In this document: positions 18,971 through 27,886 of the stretch, piece by piece
How the letters are laid out: each line of letters starts with the position of its first letter
Position numbering within the stretch: the first letter of the stretch is position 1
Source: a bacterium
GTDB taxonomy: Bacteria; Bacillota; Clostridia; Lachnospirales; Lachnospiraceae
DNA: 64,000 nt
Assembly (NCBI GenBank): GCA_030539165.1
Contig: JAUNSO010000004.1
Coordinates: 1-64,000 of the forward strand
Reading direction: 5' to 3'
Position numbers and translations under genes: made by a program
Notes under the pieces: model-generated
Databases searched by the model: none
Seen by the model: the letters and a program-made list of their open reading frames with translations, nothing else
What the model was told of the DNA's origin: nothing

Positions 18971-19240
18971 TTACCTGATATAGACTGTAAAGTCAGACCA
19001 CAGTTCTGTCATAAAGGTGGTCATATTATTGAGCATCCAGTGTCCAAGCAGCATCAGACTCAGGAAAATTGCCAGAATCTTGGGGACAAATGTCAGCGTC
19101 TGCTCTTGTATGGAAGTGACTGTCTGAAAGATGGAAACAATCAGTCCGACTACCAAAGATACCAGCAGCACCGGTGCCGCAGTTGTAATAATCGTGTATA
19201 ATGTTTCTCTTGTAATGAGTGTGACGTCATCTACTGTCAT
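18971..19240 (-). CDS. fliQ: Flagellar export gate protein FliQ
   Basis: An 89-residue protein with two membrane helices. The pattern PVLLVSLVVGLIVSIFQTVT followed by IQEQTLTFVPKI is diagnostic for FliQ. AGCGGAGGAG lies before the ATG. Confidence 0.95.
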   Translation of the reverse strand: MTVDDVTLITRETLYTIITTAAPVLLVSLVVGLIVSIFQTVTSIQEQTLTFVPKILAIFLSLMLLGHWMLNNMTTFMTELWSDFTVYIR

Positions 19241-19255
19241 AGTTCCTCTCCTCCG

Positions 19256-20143
19256 CTAATAAAACGTTCTGACCAGATTCCCAATGACCAGATTCCACCC
19301 GTCTGCCAATACAAACAACAGGATCTTGAACGGCATGGATATCGTTGTTGGCGGCAGCATCATCATACCCATAGACATCAGGGTCGAGGCGACGACCATA
19401 TCAATGATAATAAAAGGTATATATAATAAAAATCCGATAATAAATGCCGTCCTGAGTTCACTGATAATAAAACTCGGAATCAACACTCGATTCGGAATGT
19501 CATCAATCGTTTCCACATTTTCTATCTTGGCGATATCTAAAAACAGCCGTACATCCTTTGTCTGTGTCTGGCCGTACATAAACTCACGAAGTGGTTCCAT
19601 GGCTGTCTCAACAAATTCCTGCTGTGTGATCTCACCTGCTTCAAAAGGCTTGACAGCTGTATCGTTGATCTGTGTCAGAACCGGACTCATAATAAAGAAG
19701 GTCAGGAACAAGGTCAATCCGATCATAACCTGATTAGGAGGTGCTGTCTGCGTACCCAATGCTGTTCTCAAAAAATGCAGAACGATCAGGATTCTCGTAA
19801 ACGAGGTCAGCATGATCAGCAGCATCGGTGCCAGTGCTATCAGCGTCAGGGTGATCAGTATTCTGAGCGTTCCTGAAAGATTTCCCTGACCATCACGATA
19901 CGTTACCGTCAGATTATTCCCGACATTTAACTCACGCAGGTCTTCTCCCGTTTCTGCAGAACCGGGCTCACGAATAACAGTTGACGGCCCCTCTGATTCA
20001 TCAGAGATACCCAAATCGTTTACGTCAGTCGAGATGCCTGCATATGCCTGTTTGGGACAAAGCAGCGTCAGTATGACCGCACAAGCCAATAAGCAAAGAC
20101 CGCGAAGTGCCCATTTGCTTTTATTAGAAAATACATATTTCAT
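19256..20143 (-). CDS. fliP: Flagellar export gate protein FliP
   Basis: A 295-residue protein with a signal peptide (about 1-35, ending AYA) and four membrane helices. The FliP signature MLLIMLTSFTRILIVLHFLR and the segment APPNQVMIGLTLFLTFF are present. The periplasmic/external segment after the signal (about 36-85) is longer than minimal FliP proteins. Confidence 0.96.
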   Translation of the reverse strand: MKYVFSNKSKWALRGLCLLACAVILTLLCPKQAYAGISTDVNDLGISDESEGPSTVIREPGSAETGEDLRELNVGNNLTVTYRDGQGNLSGTLRILITLTLIALAPMLLIMLTSFTRILIVLHFLRTALGTQTAPPNQVMIGLTLFLTFFIMSPVLTQINDTAVKPFEAGEITQQEFVETAMEPLREFMYGQTQTKDVRLFLDIAKIENVETIDDIPNRVLIPSFIISELRTAFIIGFLLYIPFIIIDMVVASTLMSMGMMMLPPTTISMPFKILLFVLADGWNLVIGNLVRTFY

Positions 20144-20147
20144 ATTG

Positions 20148-20522
20148 CTACTTCCCTTTATGTATCAGATCTTTGGCTCTGGCCAAAACGTCTTGAAAGC
20201 TGTCACCTGCTGTTGTCTCCGGGGTCGTCAGATCAAGATTCTCCTCGGACAACTCTGTCAGCAGCGTCACTGTATCCTTGCACACTGCAATCGCCAGATA
20301 TTTCTCTCCTGTACGGACAATCTGTACATACTTATTTGCTGTGATCTTATAAGTTTCAATCACTTCAATATTCTTGCAGTACATTTTATTTTGCTGAAAC
20401 TTACCTACAAACCGCGTTGTGAAATAAGTCAGCGCCAGTACCAGAATAAAGATCAAAATGGCAGTAAAAAACTGTGCAACACTCTCGAGGCGTGATGTCT
20501 GGAGTCCAAGTAATGCTGTCAT
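20148..20522 (-). CDS. fliO: Flagellar export accessory protein FliO (FliZ-type)
   Basis: A 124-residue protein with one membrane helix (about 17-38) and a small cytoplasmic domain of FliO type (IEVIETYKITANKYVQIVRTGEKYLAIAV). FliO helps assemble the FliP ring. It lies between cheY and fliP, its normal place. Confidence 0.85.
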   Translation of the reverse strand: MTALLGLQTSRLESVAQFFTAILIFILVLALTYFTTRFVGKFQQNKMYCKNIEVIETYKITANKYVQIVRTGEKYLAIAVCKDTVTLLTELSEENLDLTTPETTAGDSFQDVLARAKDLIHKGK

Positions 20523-20526
20523 GGTC

Positions 20527-20889
20527 TTAACCTACGACTTTTTTAACGGCCTCGATAACACGGTCTGCCTGGAACGGCTTTACGATAAAGTCCTTTGCAC
20601 CTGCCTGTATGGATTCAATTACCATTGCCTGCTGGCCCATGGCTGAACACATGATGATCAGTGCTCCTGAATCAGATTCTTTGATCTTCTTCAGAGCCTG
20701 AATTCCGTCCATCTCAGGCATTGTGATGTCCATCAGCACAAGATCAGGCTTTAATTCATTGTACTTCTCAACTGCCTTTGCTCCATTTTCAGCTTCCCCT
20801 GCTACATTGTAACCGTTCTTTGTGAGAATGTCTTTAATCATCATACGCATGAAAGCTGCATCGTCACAAATCAAAATATTCTTCGCCAT
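20527..20889 (-). CDS. cheY: Chemotaxis response regulator CheY
   Basis: A stand-alone 120-residue receiver domain. Acidic pocket residues Asp9 and Asp10, the phosphorylation site Asp54 (LVLMDITMP) and Lys104 (IVKPF) are present. CheY-P binds the FliM/FliY switch. Its place between fliY and fliO matches B. subtilis. Confidence 0.96.
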   Translation of the reverse strand: MAKNILICDDAAFMRMMIKDILTKNGYNVAGEAENGAKAVEKYNELKPDLVLMDITMPEMDGIQALKKIKESDSGALIIMCSAMGQQAMVIESIQAGAKDFIVKPFQADRVIEAVKKVVG

Positions 20890-20927
20890 AATCTACACAC
20901 TCCTATAGTTTTATAGTTTTCTCTATC

Positions 20928-22178
20928 CTATTTGATAATTTCTGTTACCCTGACACCGAAGTTTTCTTCGATGACTACTACCTCTCCTTTGGCTACAAGC
21001 TTGCCGTTTACCAGTACATCTACCGGTTCTCCTGCGATCTTGTCAAGCTCTACCAGTGTTCCGGGTGCAAAATCGAGGATATCACTGATGGACTTGCTCG
21101 TACGTCCCAGTTCCACCGTAACCTCCAGCGGTACATCTCTGATCAGTCCGATGTTTTCCTGACTCTGCATTGCATTGACATCACCGTTGAAGCTCTGGAA
21201 CTGCGCCGGCTGGATATTGACACCCGGCATGCTCATCGGCTGCTGCATACCCATTCCCATGTTCATTCCGGGATTCATGCCCATCGGCTGCTGCATGCCC
21301 ATTCCCATGTTCATTCCGGAGCCCATGCCCATTGGCTGCGACATACCCATTCCGGAGCCCATGCCCATGGAATCATTCATTCCTGTCATACTCATACTTG
21401 GGCTAGGCTGTGGCGCAGGTGGAATCGAAATCGGTTCCGGTTCGGGGGCTGATGCCTGTGGTGCTCCCTGATTGTTGATAAAGTGATCATATAGGGATTT
21501 TGCGAAATCAACCGGATACAACTGGATGATCTTGCTGTCTACGAGATCCTCTATCTGCATTTTGAATGAAATCTTGACAAAGGTTCCTGCCAGAAAATCT
21601 GACAGCTGACCGCCATCGTCGAATTCATTCAAATCAATCAGGCTTGCTTCCGGGGGACTGATATCGATCATCTTGCCCAGCATGGACGATAGTGAAGTGG
21701 CTGATGAACCCATCATCTGGTTCATGGCCTCGGATATTGCACTCAGATGCAGTTCCCCGAGTTCCCCGTCGGTATTGGTTCCGTCTCCTCCCATCATCAG
21801 ATCTGTGATGATTTTTACATCAGATTCCTTCAAAACCAATATGTTCGTTCCATCCAGGCCTACTTTATACTGAATCCTGATAAATACGCAGGGCCTTTCA
21901 TAATCCTCTATAACTTTGTCCCAGGTAGCCAGTTCTACGACCGGTGTCGTGATATTGACCTTCCTGTTTACCAAGGAATAAAGAGTCGTGGCCGAAGTGC
22001 CCATGCTGATGTTTGCGACTTCTCCTATGGCATCCTTTTCTACGTCCGTCAGAAGATCCTGATTGGGACCTGCTGATGGATCAGCTGCACTGCTTCCCGT
22101 ATCCGCCGCAGGCGAATCGTCAGTACCCATGCCGTTCAGTAAGGCATTGATCTCATCCTGAGATAACATTCCGTCCAT
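20928..22178 (-). CDS. fliY: Flagellar motor switch phosphatase FliY (FliN-type)
   Basis: A 416-residue fusion: short N-terminal switch-binding peptide (MLSQDEINALLNG), CheC-like phosphatase domain with both active-site repeats (GEVANISMGTSATTL and SEAMNQMMGSSATSL), a linker, and a C-terminal FliN domain (VPLEVTVELGRTSKSISDIL). It is both part of the C-ring and a CheY-P phosphatase. The linker holds an unusual Met/Gly-rich repeat, roughly residues 260-325, built from units like MGMGSGMNMGMGMQQP. Confidence 0.95.
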   Translation of the reverse strand: MDGMLSQDEINALLNGMGTDDSPAADTGSSAADPSAGPNQDLLTDVEKDAIGEVANISMGTSATTLYSLVNRKVNITTPVVELATWDKVIEDYERPCVFIRIQYKVGLDGTNILVLKESDVKIITDLMMGGDGTNTDGELGELHLSAISEAMNQMMGSSATSLSSMLGKMIDISPPEASLIDLNEFDDGGQLSDFLAGTFVKISFKMQIEDLVDSKIIQLYPVDFAKSLYDHFINNQGAPQASAPEPEPISIPPAPQPSPSMSMTGMNDSMGMGSGMGMSQPMGMGSGMNMGMGMQQPMGMNPGMNMGMGMQQPMSMPGVNIQPAQFQSFNGDVNAMQSQENIGLIRDVPLEVTVELGRTSKSISDILDFAPGTLVELDKIAGEPVDVLVNGKLVAKGEVVVIEENFGVRVTEIIK

Positions 22179-22182
22179 ATTC

Positions 22183-23163
22183 TTATTCCCCCTCTCTCAG
22201 TATTGACGTAACCCTGACTGCATAGGAATCCTTGGTGGATCCCGGCAAGGCTTTAAACTTTCTGATATTGCCTACATATATATTCAAATCATTATTTACC
22301 TTAGAATTCAACTTGATAATATCGCCTATCTGTAGATTTGCAAAGTCATTGACGGTGATCGTACTTTCTCCAAGTACCGCCTTGACCGGCATGCTTACCT
22401 TGCGCAGCAGTGTCTCGATGTGTTCCTTGAACTGCTCGCCTGAGGTATCCTTCATCGTGGAGAACCAGTACTTTGTATTGAGCTTATCCATCACACTCTC
22501 AAGTGTAAAGTACGGAAGACACACATTCATGAGTCCCTCCACATCACCGATCTTCATGCTGATTGTGACGATCGCGATCATTTCACTTGGTGCTATAATC
22601 TGTGCATACTGCGGATTTGTTTCTATTCTCTCAAGGATCGGATTGATCTCAATAACGTTCTTCCATGGTTCTCGTAAAAGCTGTACGCAGGTCAGGATCA
22701 CCTTTTCCACAATGGACAATTCTATTTCCGAAAAGTCTCTGCTCTTTTCCAGAGCATCTCCCTGTCCGCCCAGCATCCTGTCGATCATTGCAAAGCCGAG
22801 ATTCGCCGCCAGCTCCAGCATAATGTTTCCGCCCAGAGGCGAGAAATTAACGATTGCCAGCAATACAGGGTTGGCCAGTGCAGTCGAAAACTCCGAAAAG
22901 GTACAGGCCTCTGAATTCACAACGCTTACCTGAATATTCTTTCTTAAATAAACCGGCAGGTTGGTTGATACAAGCCGTCCGTAATGTTCAAATATAATCT
23001 CCAGTGTTCTGAGGTGCTCTTTTGAGAACTTGGCCGGACGTCTGAAGTCATAATTCTTGGCTACAATCTCGTCGGCACCGCCGATATCATCTGCGTCTAA
23101 CTCTCCGGAACTCAAAGCCTGCAGCAAACTGTCTATTTCGTTTTGGGAGAGGACCTCACCCAT
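22183..23163 (-). CDS. fliM: Flagellar motor switch protein FliM
   Basis: A 326-residue C-ring protein. The N-terminal LSQNEIDSLLQAL is the CheY-P binding peptide. The middle domain (LRTLEIIFEHYGRLVSTNL) and the C-terminal FliN-like domain (VKAVLGESTITVNDFANLQIGDII) are complete. It ends 4 nt before fliY. Confidence 0.96.
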   Translation of the reverse strand: MGEVLSQNEIDSLLQALSSGELDADDIGGADEIVAKNYDFRRPAKFSKEHLRTLEIIFEHYGRLVSTNLPVYLRKNIQVSVVNSEACTFSEFSTALANPVLLAIVNFSPLGGNIMLELAANLGFAMIDRMLGGQGDALEKSRDFSEIELSIVEKVILTCVQLLREPWKNVIEINPILERIETNPQYAQIIAPSEMIAIVTISMKIGDVEGLMNVCLPYFTLESVMDKLNTKYWFSTMKDTSGEQFKEHIETLLRKVSMPVKAVLGESTITVNDFANLQIGDIIKLNSKVNNDLNIYVGNIRKFKALPGSTKDSYAVRVTSILREGE

Positions 23164-23199
23164 GCCGATTCACCTCCGATGCCGGTTATCTTCTCAGAA

Positions 23200-23721
23200 T
23201 TACTGGCAATTAATACTTCTGAATGCTATATCATATATAAACTGGGAATCGAACATTTGCTGAATCCGGTCTAAGATTTCTTTTTCTATTCCGCTTTTAT
23301 TTGCTAAAACCTCTTCTTTGGTGTAGCCGCCAATCACATCAATGATCTCGCTTTTGATCAGGCTTTCCTTGGTTGCCAGTGTTGCGGCATAGTCCTTGTA
23401 GCCTTTATCCTTTGTGTTCATGGACAGAGATACCTCAACCAGTGCATAATGATCCACTCCGTCTGCACCCTTCTTTAAAGCAATCGTCATAGAATCTGCG
23501 ATGTCATACATCTCTGTATCTGCCATGGATACTGTTTCCTCTGCTGCCTGTTCATCTGTAGCTGCTGGACCTGCCTCGAGATTCAGCACGGTTGCGATGC
23601 TGTTGACAAGTGCGACCGTTTTTTTATTGGCTGATATCGTGCTCAGCATGATGATGCCTGTCAGAATCAGATTCACAATCAGTAACGCCAGTATCAGTAT
23701 TGTCAGTAAATTCTTCTTCAT
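23200..23721 (-). CDS. fliL: Flagellar basal body protein FliL
   Basis: A 173-residue protein with one N-terminal membrane helix (about 7-28) and an extracellular FliL domain (YALVEVSLSMNTKDKGYKDY ... LIKSEIIDVIGGYTKEEV). FliL surrounds the stator and supports torque. Start preceded by GGGAGG. Confidence 0.92.
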   Translation of the reverse strand: MKKNLLTILILALLIVNLILTGIIMLSTISANKKTVALVNSIATVLNLEAGPAATDEQAAEETVSMADTEMYDIADSMTIALKKGADGVDHYALVEVSLSMNTKDKGYKDYAATLATKESLIKSEIIDVIGGYTKEEVLANKSGIEKEILDRIQQMFDSQFIYDIAFRSINCQ

Positions 23722-23749
23722 GTCTGTTTCCTCCCGTTCAGATGCCTTT

Positions 23750-24544
23750 CTAATAAGTGCTGAGAGTATGGTAAATCTTGATTTCTACACGCCTGTTCTT
23801 AGAACGGCCCTCCGGTGTGCTGTTGTCATCGACCGGAACATATTCTCCTCTGCCGGTATGCTTGATATTTGCCGGATTCAGTGTCGTTGTCTCTACTAAA
23901 TAATCAAATACAGAAAGTGCACGTGCACTTGATAACTCATTATTATTTGCAAACTGCGAATTATGGATCGGTACATTATCCGTATGACCTTCGATTTCAA
24001 TCAGATTCTCCCCATATTTTTGGAGAATCACTCCAATCTTATCCAAAATCGGGTACGCGCCTTCTTTAATTGTAGCACTTCCCGAATCAAACAGCAATGC
24101 TCCATTTAAAGTCAAAGATACATACTGCGTCGTAAAATCTATGTCCACTTCTTTGTCGAGTTTTTCCTCTTTTACTGTCTCCGTAACCTTCTCAGAAAGC
24201 TGTTCTGAAGCCTTTAGCTGCTCATTGGATACCTTTTCAAATTCATCCTTTGTCTGGGTGTCCTGTGCTTCATATCCCATAGAGCTGATGTACTCATCCA
24301 GCTCATTCAGCTGGCTGACACCATTCGAGATCAGCACGCCGTCTCCGATTGCAGTTGCACCGGCCGAAAAAATGCTAAAAGTCTGCGCGAAAGAAGCCGC
24401 AACAAGTTCAAACTTTTGCGCATCTACGGTAGACATTGAAAATAATAATACGAAAAAGCAAAGCAGCAGGTTCATCAGATCCGCGAATGTATTCATCCAC
24501 GCTGCACCGGGCTTTACCTCATCCGGCTTTCTCTTGACAGCCAA
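23750..24544 (-). CDS. motB: Flagellar stator protein MotB
   Basis: A 264-residue protein with one membrane helix carrying the proton/sodium-binding Asp (TFADLMNLLLCFFVLLFS) and a C-terminal OmpA-like peptidoglycan-binding domain (IEGHTDNVPIHN ... LSSARALSVFDYLV). It starts with TTG, supported by GGAGGTGA 7 nt upstream, directly after the motA stop, so the two are coupled. Confidence 0.95.
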   Translation of the reverse strand: MAVKRKPDEVKPGAAWMNTFADLMNLLLCFFVLLFSMSTVDAQKFELVAASFAQTFSIFSAGATAIGDGVLISNGVSQLNELDEYISSMGYEAQDTQTKDEFEKVSNEQLKASEQLSEKVTETVKEEKLDKEVDIDFTTQYVSLTLNGALLFDSGSATIKEGAYPILDKIGVILQKYGENLIEIEGHTDNVPIHNSQFANNNELSSARALSVFDYLVETTTLNPANIKHTGRGEYVPVDDNSTPEGRSKNRRVEIKIYHTLSTY

Positions 24545-25351
24545 TTACTCTTCACCTCCGCCGATATCCTTGCCGACATTACCACGATCTACCGGTGCCA
24601 GGAAGGATTTGAGCTTTTCTTCGATGACGCGGGGATTTTCGCCCGCCTGTATGGATAAGAGACCTTCGATGATGATTTCCTTGACCATCATCTCGTCATC
24701 ATTATTCGCTTTTAATTTATTTTCTGTAGGACCAGCAATCCAGTTTGCCAGCATAGAGCCGTACAGTGTTGTAATCAACGCTACAGCCATAGCGGGACCG
24801 ATGGTAGAGGCATCATCCATGTTTTGCAGCATGTTAATAAGACCTACCAAGGTTCCGATCATACCCCATGCAGGTCCCATGGCTCCTACTGTACTCCAGA
24901 AGCCTATGTTCGCCTTGTGTCTGCCCTCTATACTGATCAGCTCTGTCTCCAGTATCGCACGTACCAGATCCGGATCTGTGCCGTCTACAATCAGCATAAT
25001 GCCCTTCTGTAAAAACGGATCCTCCAGTTCTCCGGCAGCTTCCTCCAATGAAAGAAGACCTTCCTTACGTGCTACATTGGACAGATCGATAATCTTCTGA
25101 ATGATTTCGGTTGTATTGATGGTTGGATTCTTGAAAATCAAGGTGATACTTTTCAGACCTGCCACGAAGCTTTTCAGAGAGCTTCCTGTCAGTACGGAGC
25201 ATAAGCAACCGCCAACTGTGATCGCGATTGATTGAGGATCTATAAATGTGTGTGCGGTACTAAAGTCAAGTTCATTACCTACAATACCGTAAATAACCAG
25301 TAAAAAACAAACAACTATGCCCACTATTGATGCAATATCCAATACTCCCAC
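24545..25351 (-). CDS. motA: Flagellar stator protein MotA
   Basis: A 268-residue four-helix stator protein. Conserved parts are IDPQSIAITVGGCLCSVL, the motif GFWSTVGAMGPAWGMIGTLVGLI and AVALITTLYGSMLANWI. The start is either GTG at 25351 or TTG at 25342; the ribosome-binding region AGGTAGG suits the TTG somewhat better by spacing. It forms the ion channel with MotB. Confidence 0.95.
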   Translation of the reverse strand: MGVLDIASIVGIVVCFLLVIYGIVGNELDFSTAHTFIDPQSIAITVGGCLCSVLTGSSLKSFVAGLKSITLIFKNPTINTTEIIQKIIDLSNVARKEGLLSLEEAAGELEDPFLQKGIMLIVDGTDPDLVRAILETELISIEGRHKANIGFWSTVGAMGPAWGMIGTLVGLINMLQNMDDASTIGPAMAVALITTLYGSMLANWIAGPTENKLKANNDDEMMVKEIIIEGLLSIQAGENPRVIEEKLKSFLAPVDRGNVGKDIGGGEE

Positions 25352-25355
25352 CTAC

Positions 25356-25541
25356 CTAATTCGCATAAATATCCCTTTTATACGATTTTACTAAATTTTT
25401 CACTTCTTGTCTACGTTCTTTTACAATTATTTTTTTCCCATTTGTAAATGATATGACAGTATCCGGCGTTTCTTCCACCATTTCGATCAAATCCGGATTG
25501 ATCAGGATTTTAATACCATTCATTTTTGTAACCTCGATCAT
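25356..25541 (-). CDS. flbD: Flagellar protein FlbD (SwrD-type)
   Basis: A 61-residue protein starting MIEVTKMNGIKILINPDLIE and containing ETPDTVISFTNGKKIIVKE, the pattern of the FlbD/SwrD family that raises motor power in B. subtilis. The ATG at 25541 is chosen because AGGAGG lies 7 nt upstream; the reading frame is open further but without a site. It sits between flgE and motA. Confidence 0.9.
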   Translation of the reverse strand: MIEVTKMNGIKILINPDLIEMVEETPDTVISFTNGKKIIVKERRQEVKNLVKSYKRDIYAN

Positions 25542-25592
25542 TTGGATGCCTCCTGTTCCGGGTGAAAATGTATTTTTGTGTAACATAGAAAT

Positions 25593-25620
25593 ATAGGGGA
25601 ACTAAAATTAGTTCCCCTAT
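25593..25620 (-). terminator. Long perfect hairpin before flbD
   Basis: A perfect 13-bp inverted repeat (ATAGGGGAACTAA at 25593-25605, TTAGTTCCCCTAT at 25608-25620) with a tiny loop. On the minus strand it is followed by ATTTCTATGTT, a weak T-rich tail. It may partly terminate the transcript between flgE and flbD, or protect the flgE 3' end. Confidence 0.6.
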
Positions 25621-25660
25621 TGATGTAATGTTCTTTGACTCTGAGCACCTTGTTGGAGGG

Positions 25661-25692
25661 GTTCAAAACTTTCCTACGGAACAGTTTTGAAC
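25661..25692 (-). promoter_or_regulatory. Second hairpin between flgE and flbD
   Basis: GTTCAAAACT (25661-25670) pairs perfectly with AGTTTTGAAC (25683-25692), and TTCC/GGAA inside extends the stem. No T-run follows on either side. It lies in the 185-bp flgE-flbD gap with two other hairpins. Confidence 0.65.
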
Positions 25693-25695
25693 TAA

Positions 25696-25723
25696 GCGCA
25701 AAATTACTATGCAATTTTATCGC
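25696..25723 (-). promoter_or_regulatory. Hairpin directly after the flgE stop
   Basis: AAAATT (25700-25705) pairs with AATTTT (25713-25718), flanked by GCG/CGC pairing, giving an AU-rich stem that starts 3 nt after the flgE stop codon. Similar hairpins follow flgB and fliE. Confidence 0.6.
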
Positions 25724-25726
25724 TTA

Positions 25727-27337
25727 TTATCTCTTTAAATTAACCAGCTCTTCAATCATTGTATCTGATACGGTGATGATACGGCTGTTGGCCTGGAAAC
25801 CACGCTGGGTGGTGATCATCTCGGTAAATTCTGAGGACAGGTCTACATTGGACATCTCGAGAACACCGCTGTTGATCTTGCCTGTACCGTCTGCTCCGAC
25901 CTCATCGCCGATTCCGTTGAAGGCACCGGAGTTCTGTGTTGCGGAGTAGAGATTCTCGCCTACCTTTTCAAGACCGGATGCATTTGCAAAGTTTGCAACT
26001 GCGATCTGTCCGAGGAGCTTTGTCGTACCATTGTCATAGGATGCAAAGATCTTGCCGCTCGTCTCGATGGATACGCCCGACATCGCGCCCAGCTTTCTTC
26101 CGGTATATCTGCCGTCATAATCTCCGGCTGTTGCACCGATGGTTGCAGTTCCTTTATTATCATACATCGTGGATTCCTTGAAGCTGATGTTGATGGCTGC
26201 AGGGGCTGCCGGGAAATTTCCCAGATTAAATGTTAAAGCCGCTTTGACATCATTTAAATCCGTATTTTGTGAATAAGTTACTCCACCGTCGCTAGAATAT
26301 CCGATGAATGAACCATCCGATTTACTGTATTTCAAATAAGTAGTCAGTTCATATCCAGCTGTAGCGCCCATAGAAGCAATTTCTTTAAGTGGCTTGTTAT
26401 ATTTTTCTGTCAGTGACTTACCTGTGGAGTCCTGAATATCCTCTAACTCCATGCGGTAAATACCTTCCTCCAATAAAGTCTTATCAATCAATTCAGTCGC
26501 TACTGGAGGATCTGTTGCAGTTACATTAGAATATAATTTCAGACCAGCTGCAACATCTGCATCTGTTAAGGCTCTATGAGAATAACCTTTAGGATCATCG
26601 GTTTGCTGTGCTGCATCTGCCACCCAATACAAATCACCTGAAGCAACTCTTTCAGCAGTTGCTACCGCCTGTCCCTCTGTATACCCATAAATCGCATACT
26701 TCGCCGTATAGCTATACCCCAGATCATCGTAGAACGTCATATTCACTGCCTGTCCTGAACTGGAAGTGAGGTTGGTAGAGTTTTTATCAATAATACCTGA
26801 AATGTAGGACTCTGTCGTTGCTTCTGGCGGTGATGTCAGGTTTGCTGCTGACATGATACGCAGTGCTGATACAGTATCCTTTTTAATGATCGTCGGATCA
26901 TCTGTATCAGGCTGCCAGCCCATGACCGTATAACCGTTTGTGGTCATAGCCAGATTGCCGACACCGTCTACATAGAATGCGCCTGCTCTGGTAAAGAAAT
27001 TTTCAGAGCCGCTGCTGACTACAAAGAATGAATCTCCGGTGATACGCAAATCAAACGGATTACCCGTTGTCTGTGATGCACCTTCTGTCGTAATTGCAGT
27101 ATTGATGGCACCGCCGACTACACCAAGACCGATCTGTTTGGCATTGATACCTGCACGGCCTGTAGCTGCATTAGCACCGGTGGCGCTCTGTGTTGTCTGA
27201 TACATTAATTCGCTGAATGTCATGGAACTCGATTTATATGCGACTGTATTCACGTTCGCAATATTATTACCGATTACATCCATTCTTGTCTGGTGAGTCT
27301 TAAGACCTGATACACCAGAGAAAAGTGATCTCATCAT
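25727..27337 (-). CDS. flgE: Flagellar hook protein FlgE
   Basis: A 536-residue hook subunit. The N-terminal rod/hook signature LFSGVSGLKTHQTRMDVIGNNIANVNTVAYK and C-terminal heptad region (GVLEMSNVDLSSEFTEMITTQRGFQANSR) are complete; the middle is the variable surface domain (about 165-400). It is exported through the flagellar type III system. A 185-bp gap with three hairpins follows it. Confidence 0.95.
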   Translation of the reverse strand: MMRSLFSGVSGLKTHQTRMDVIGNNIANVNTVAYKSSSMTFSELMYQTTQSATGANAATGRAGINAKQIGLGVVGGAINTAITTEGASQTTGNPFDLRITGDSFFVVSSGSENFFTRAGAFYVDGVGNLAMTTNGYTVMGWQPDTDDPTIIKKDTVSALRIMSAANLTSPPEATTESYISGIIDKNSTNLTSSSGQAVNMTFYDDLGYSYTAKYAIYGYTEGQAVATAERVASGDLYWVADAAQQTDDPKGYSHRALTDADVAAGLKLYSNVTATDPPVATELIDKTLLEEGIYRMELEDIQDSTGKSLTEKYNKPLKEIASMGATAGYELTTYLKYSKSDGSFIGYSSDGGVTYSQNTDLNDVKAALTFNLGNFPAAPAAINISFKESTMYDNKGTATIGATAGDYDGRYTGRKLGAMSGVSIETSGKIFASYDNGTTKLLGQIAVANFANASGLEKVGENLYSATQNSGAFNGIGDEVGADGTGKINSGVLEMSNVDLSSEFTEMITTQRGFQANSRIITVSDTMIEELVNLKR

Positions 27338-27451
27338 AATGATGACCTCCTTAGAGTTTTGTCTGTCAGAAATTCCTCTTCACAGGAATCCCTGTGGTTC
27401 CGTCCGACTCTATCTGTCAGTCAAGAGTCTGTAGCCTCCATAAAGGTCCGG

Positions 27452-27859
27452 CTATACAATGACGGCTCCGTCAATGTTTGTAAATACATTATCATTTGTT
27501 TCTGTCTGATCCATCGCTGTGACAACTGTATTGTTTTTTATGTTCACGATAAATGCCAGTTTGTCTACGATGACCAATGATTCGTTGATTCCCTTCTCAC
27601 CGGCTTTTTGTGTGCCTGCACTCAGTCTGTCAAGCTGGTCATCCGATAGTTCGATGTTGCGGTCATTGAGTCTATTGGCTGCATGCTTTGAGAATTTCAG
27701 TGGTTCAGTACTTACTGTATCTCCCAGCTGCTTTTGCTTTAAGATCTCTTCGAAGGATAATCCGTCGCTTGTTTCTGTCTTCTGAGTATTTGTGCTTCCC
27801 TGCAGATACTGATTGGTTAATTGCTCGATGGAAGGAAACTGATTGTTCATGATTTTCAT
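27452..27859 (-). CDS. Flagellar operon protein, TIGR02530 family
   Basis: A 135-residue protein with the family pattern KFSKHAANRLNDRNIELSDDQLDRL ... GINESLVIVDKLAFIVNIKNNTVVTAMD. Members sit between flgD and flgE in Firmicutes; the biochemical function is not established. It lies 27 nt after flgD. No signal peptide. Confidence 0.88.
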   Translation of the reverse strand: MKIMNNQFPSIEQLTNQYLQGSTNTQKTETSDGLSFEEILKQKQLGDTVSTEPLKFSKHAANRLNDRNIELSDDQLDRLSAGTQKAGEKGINESLVIVDKLAFIVNIKNNTVVTAMDQTETNDNVFTNIDGAVIV

Positions 27860-27886
27860 CTGAATTCATCTCCTTGTCCGTGAACG

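Noticed and set aside
24141..25100. Plus-strand open frame (319 codons) opposite motA/motB
   Set aside because: Ser/Thr/Pro-rich translation typical of an antisense shadow; the minus-strand MotA and MotB are certain.
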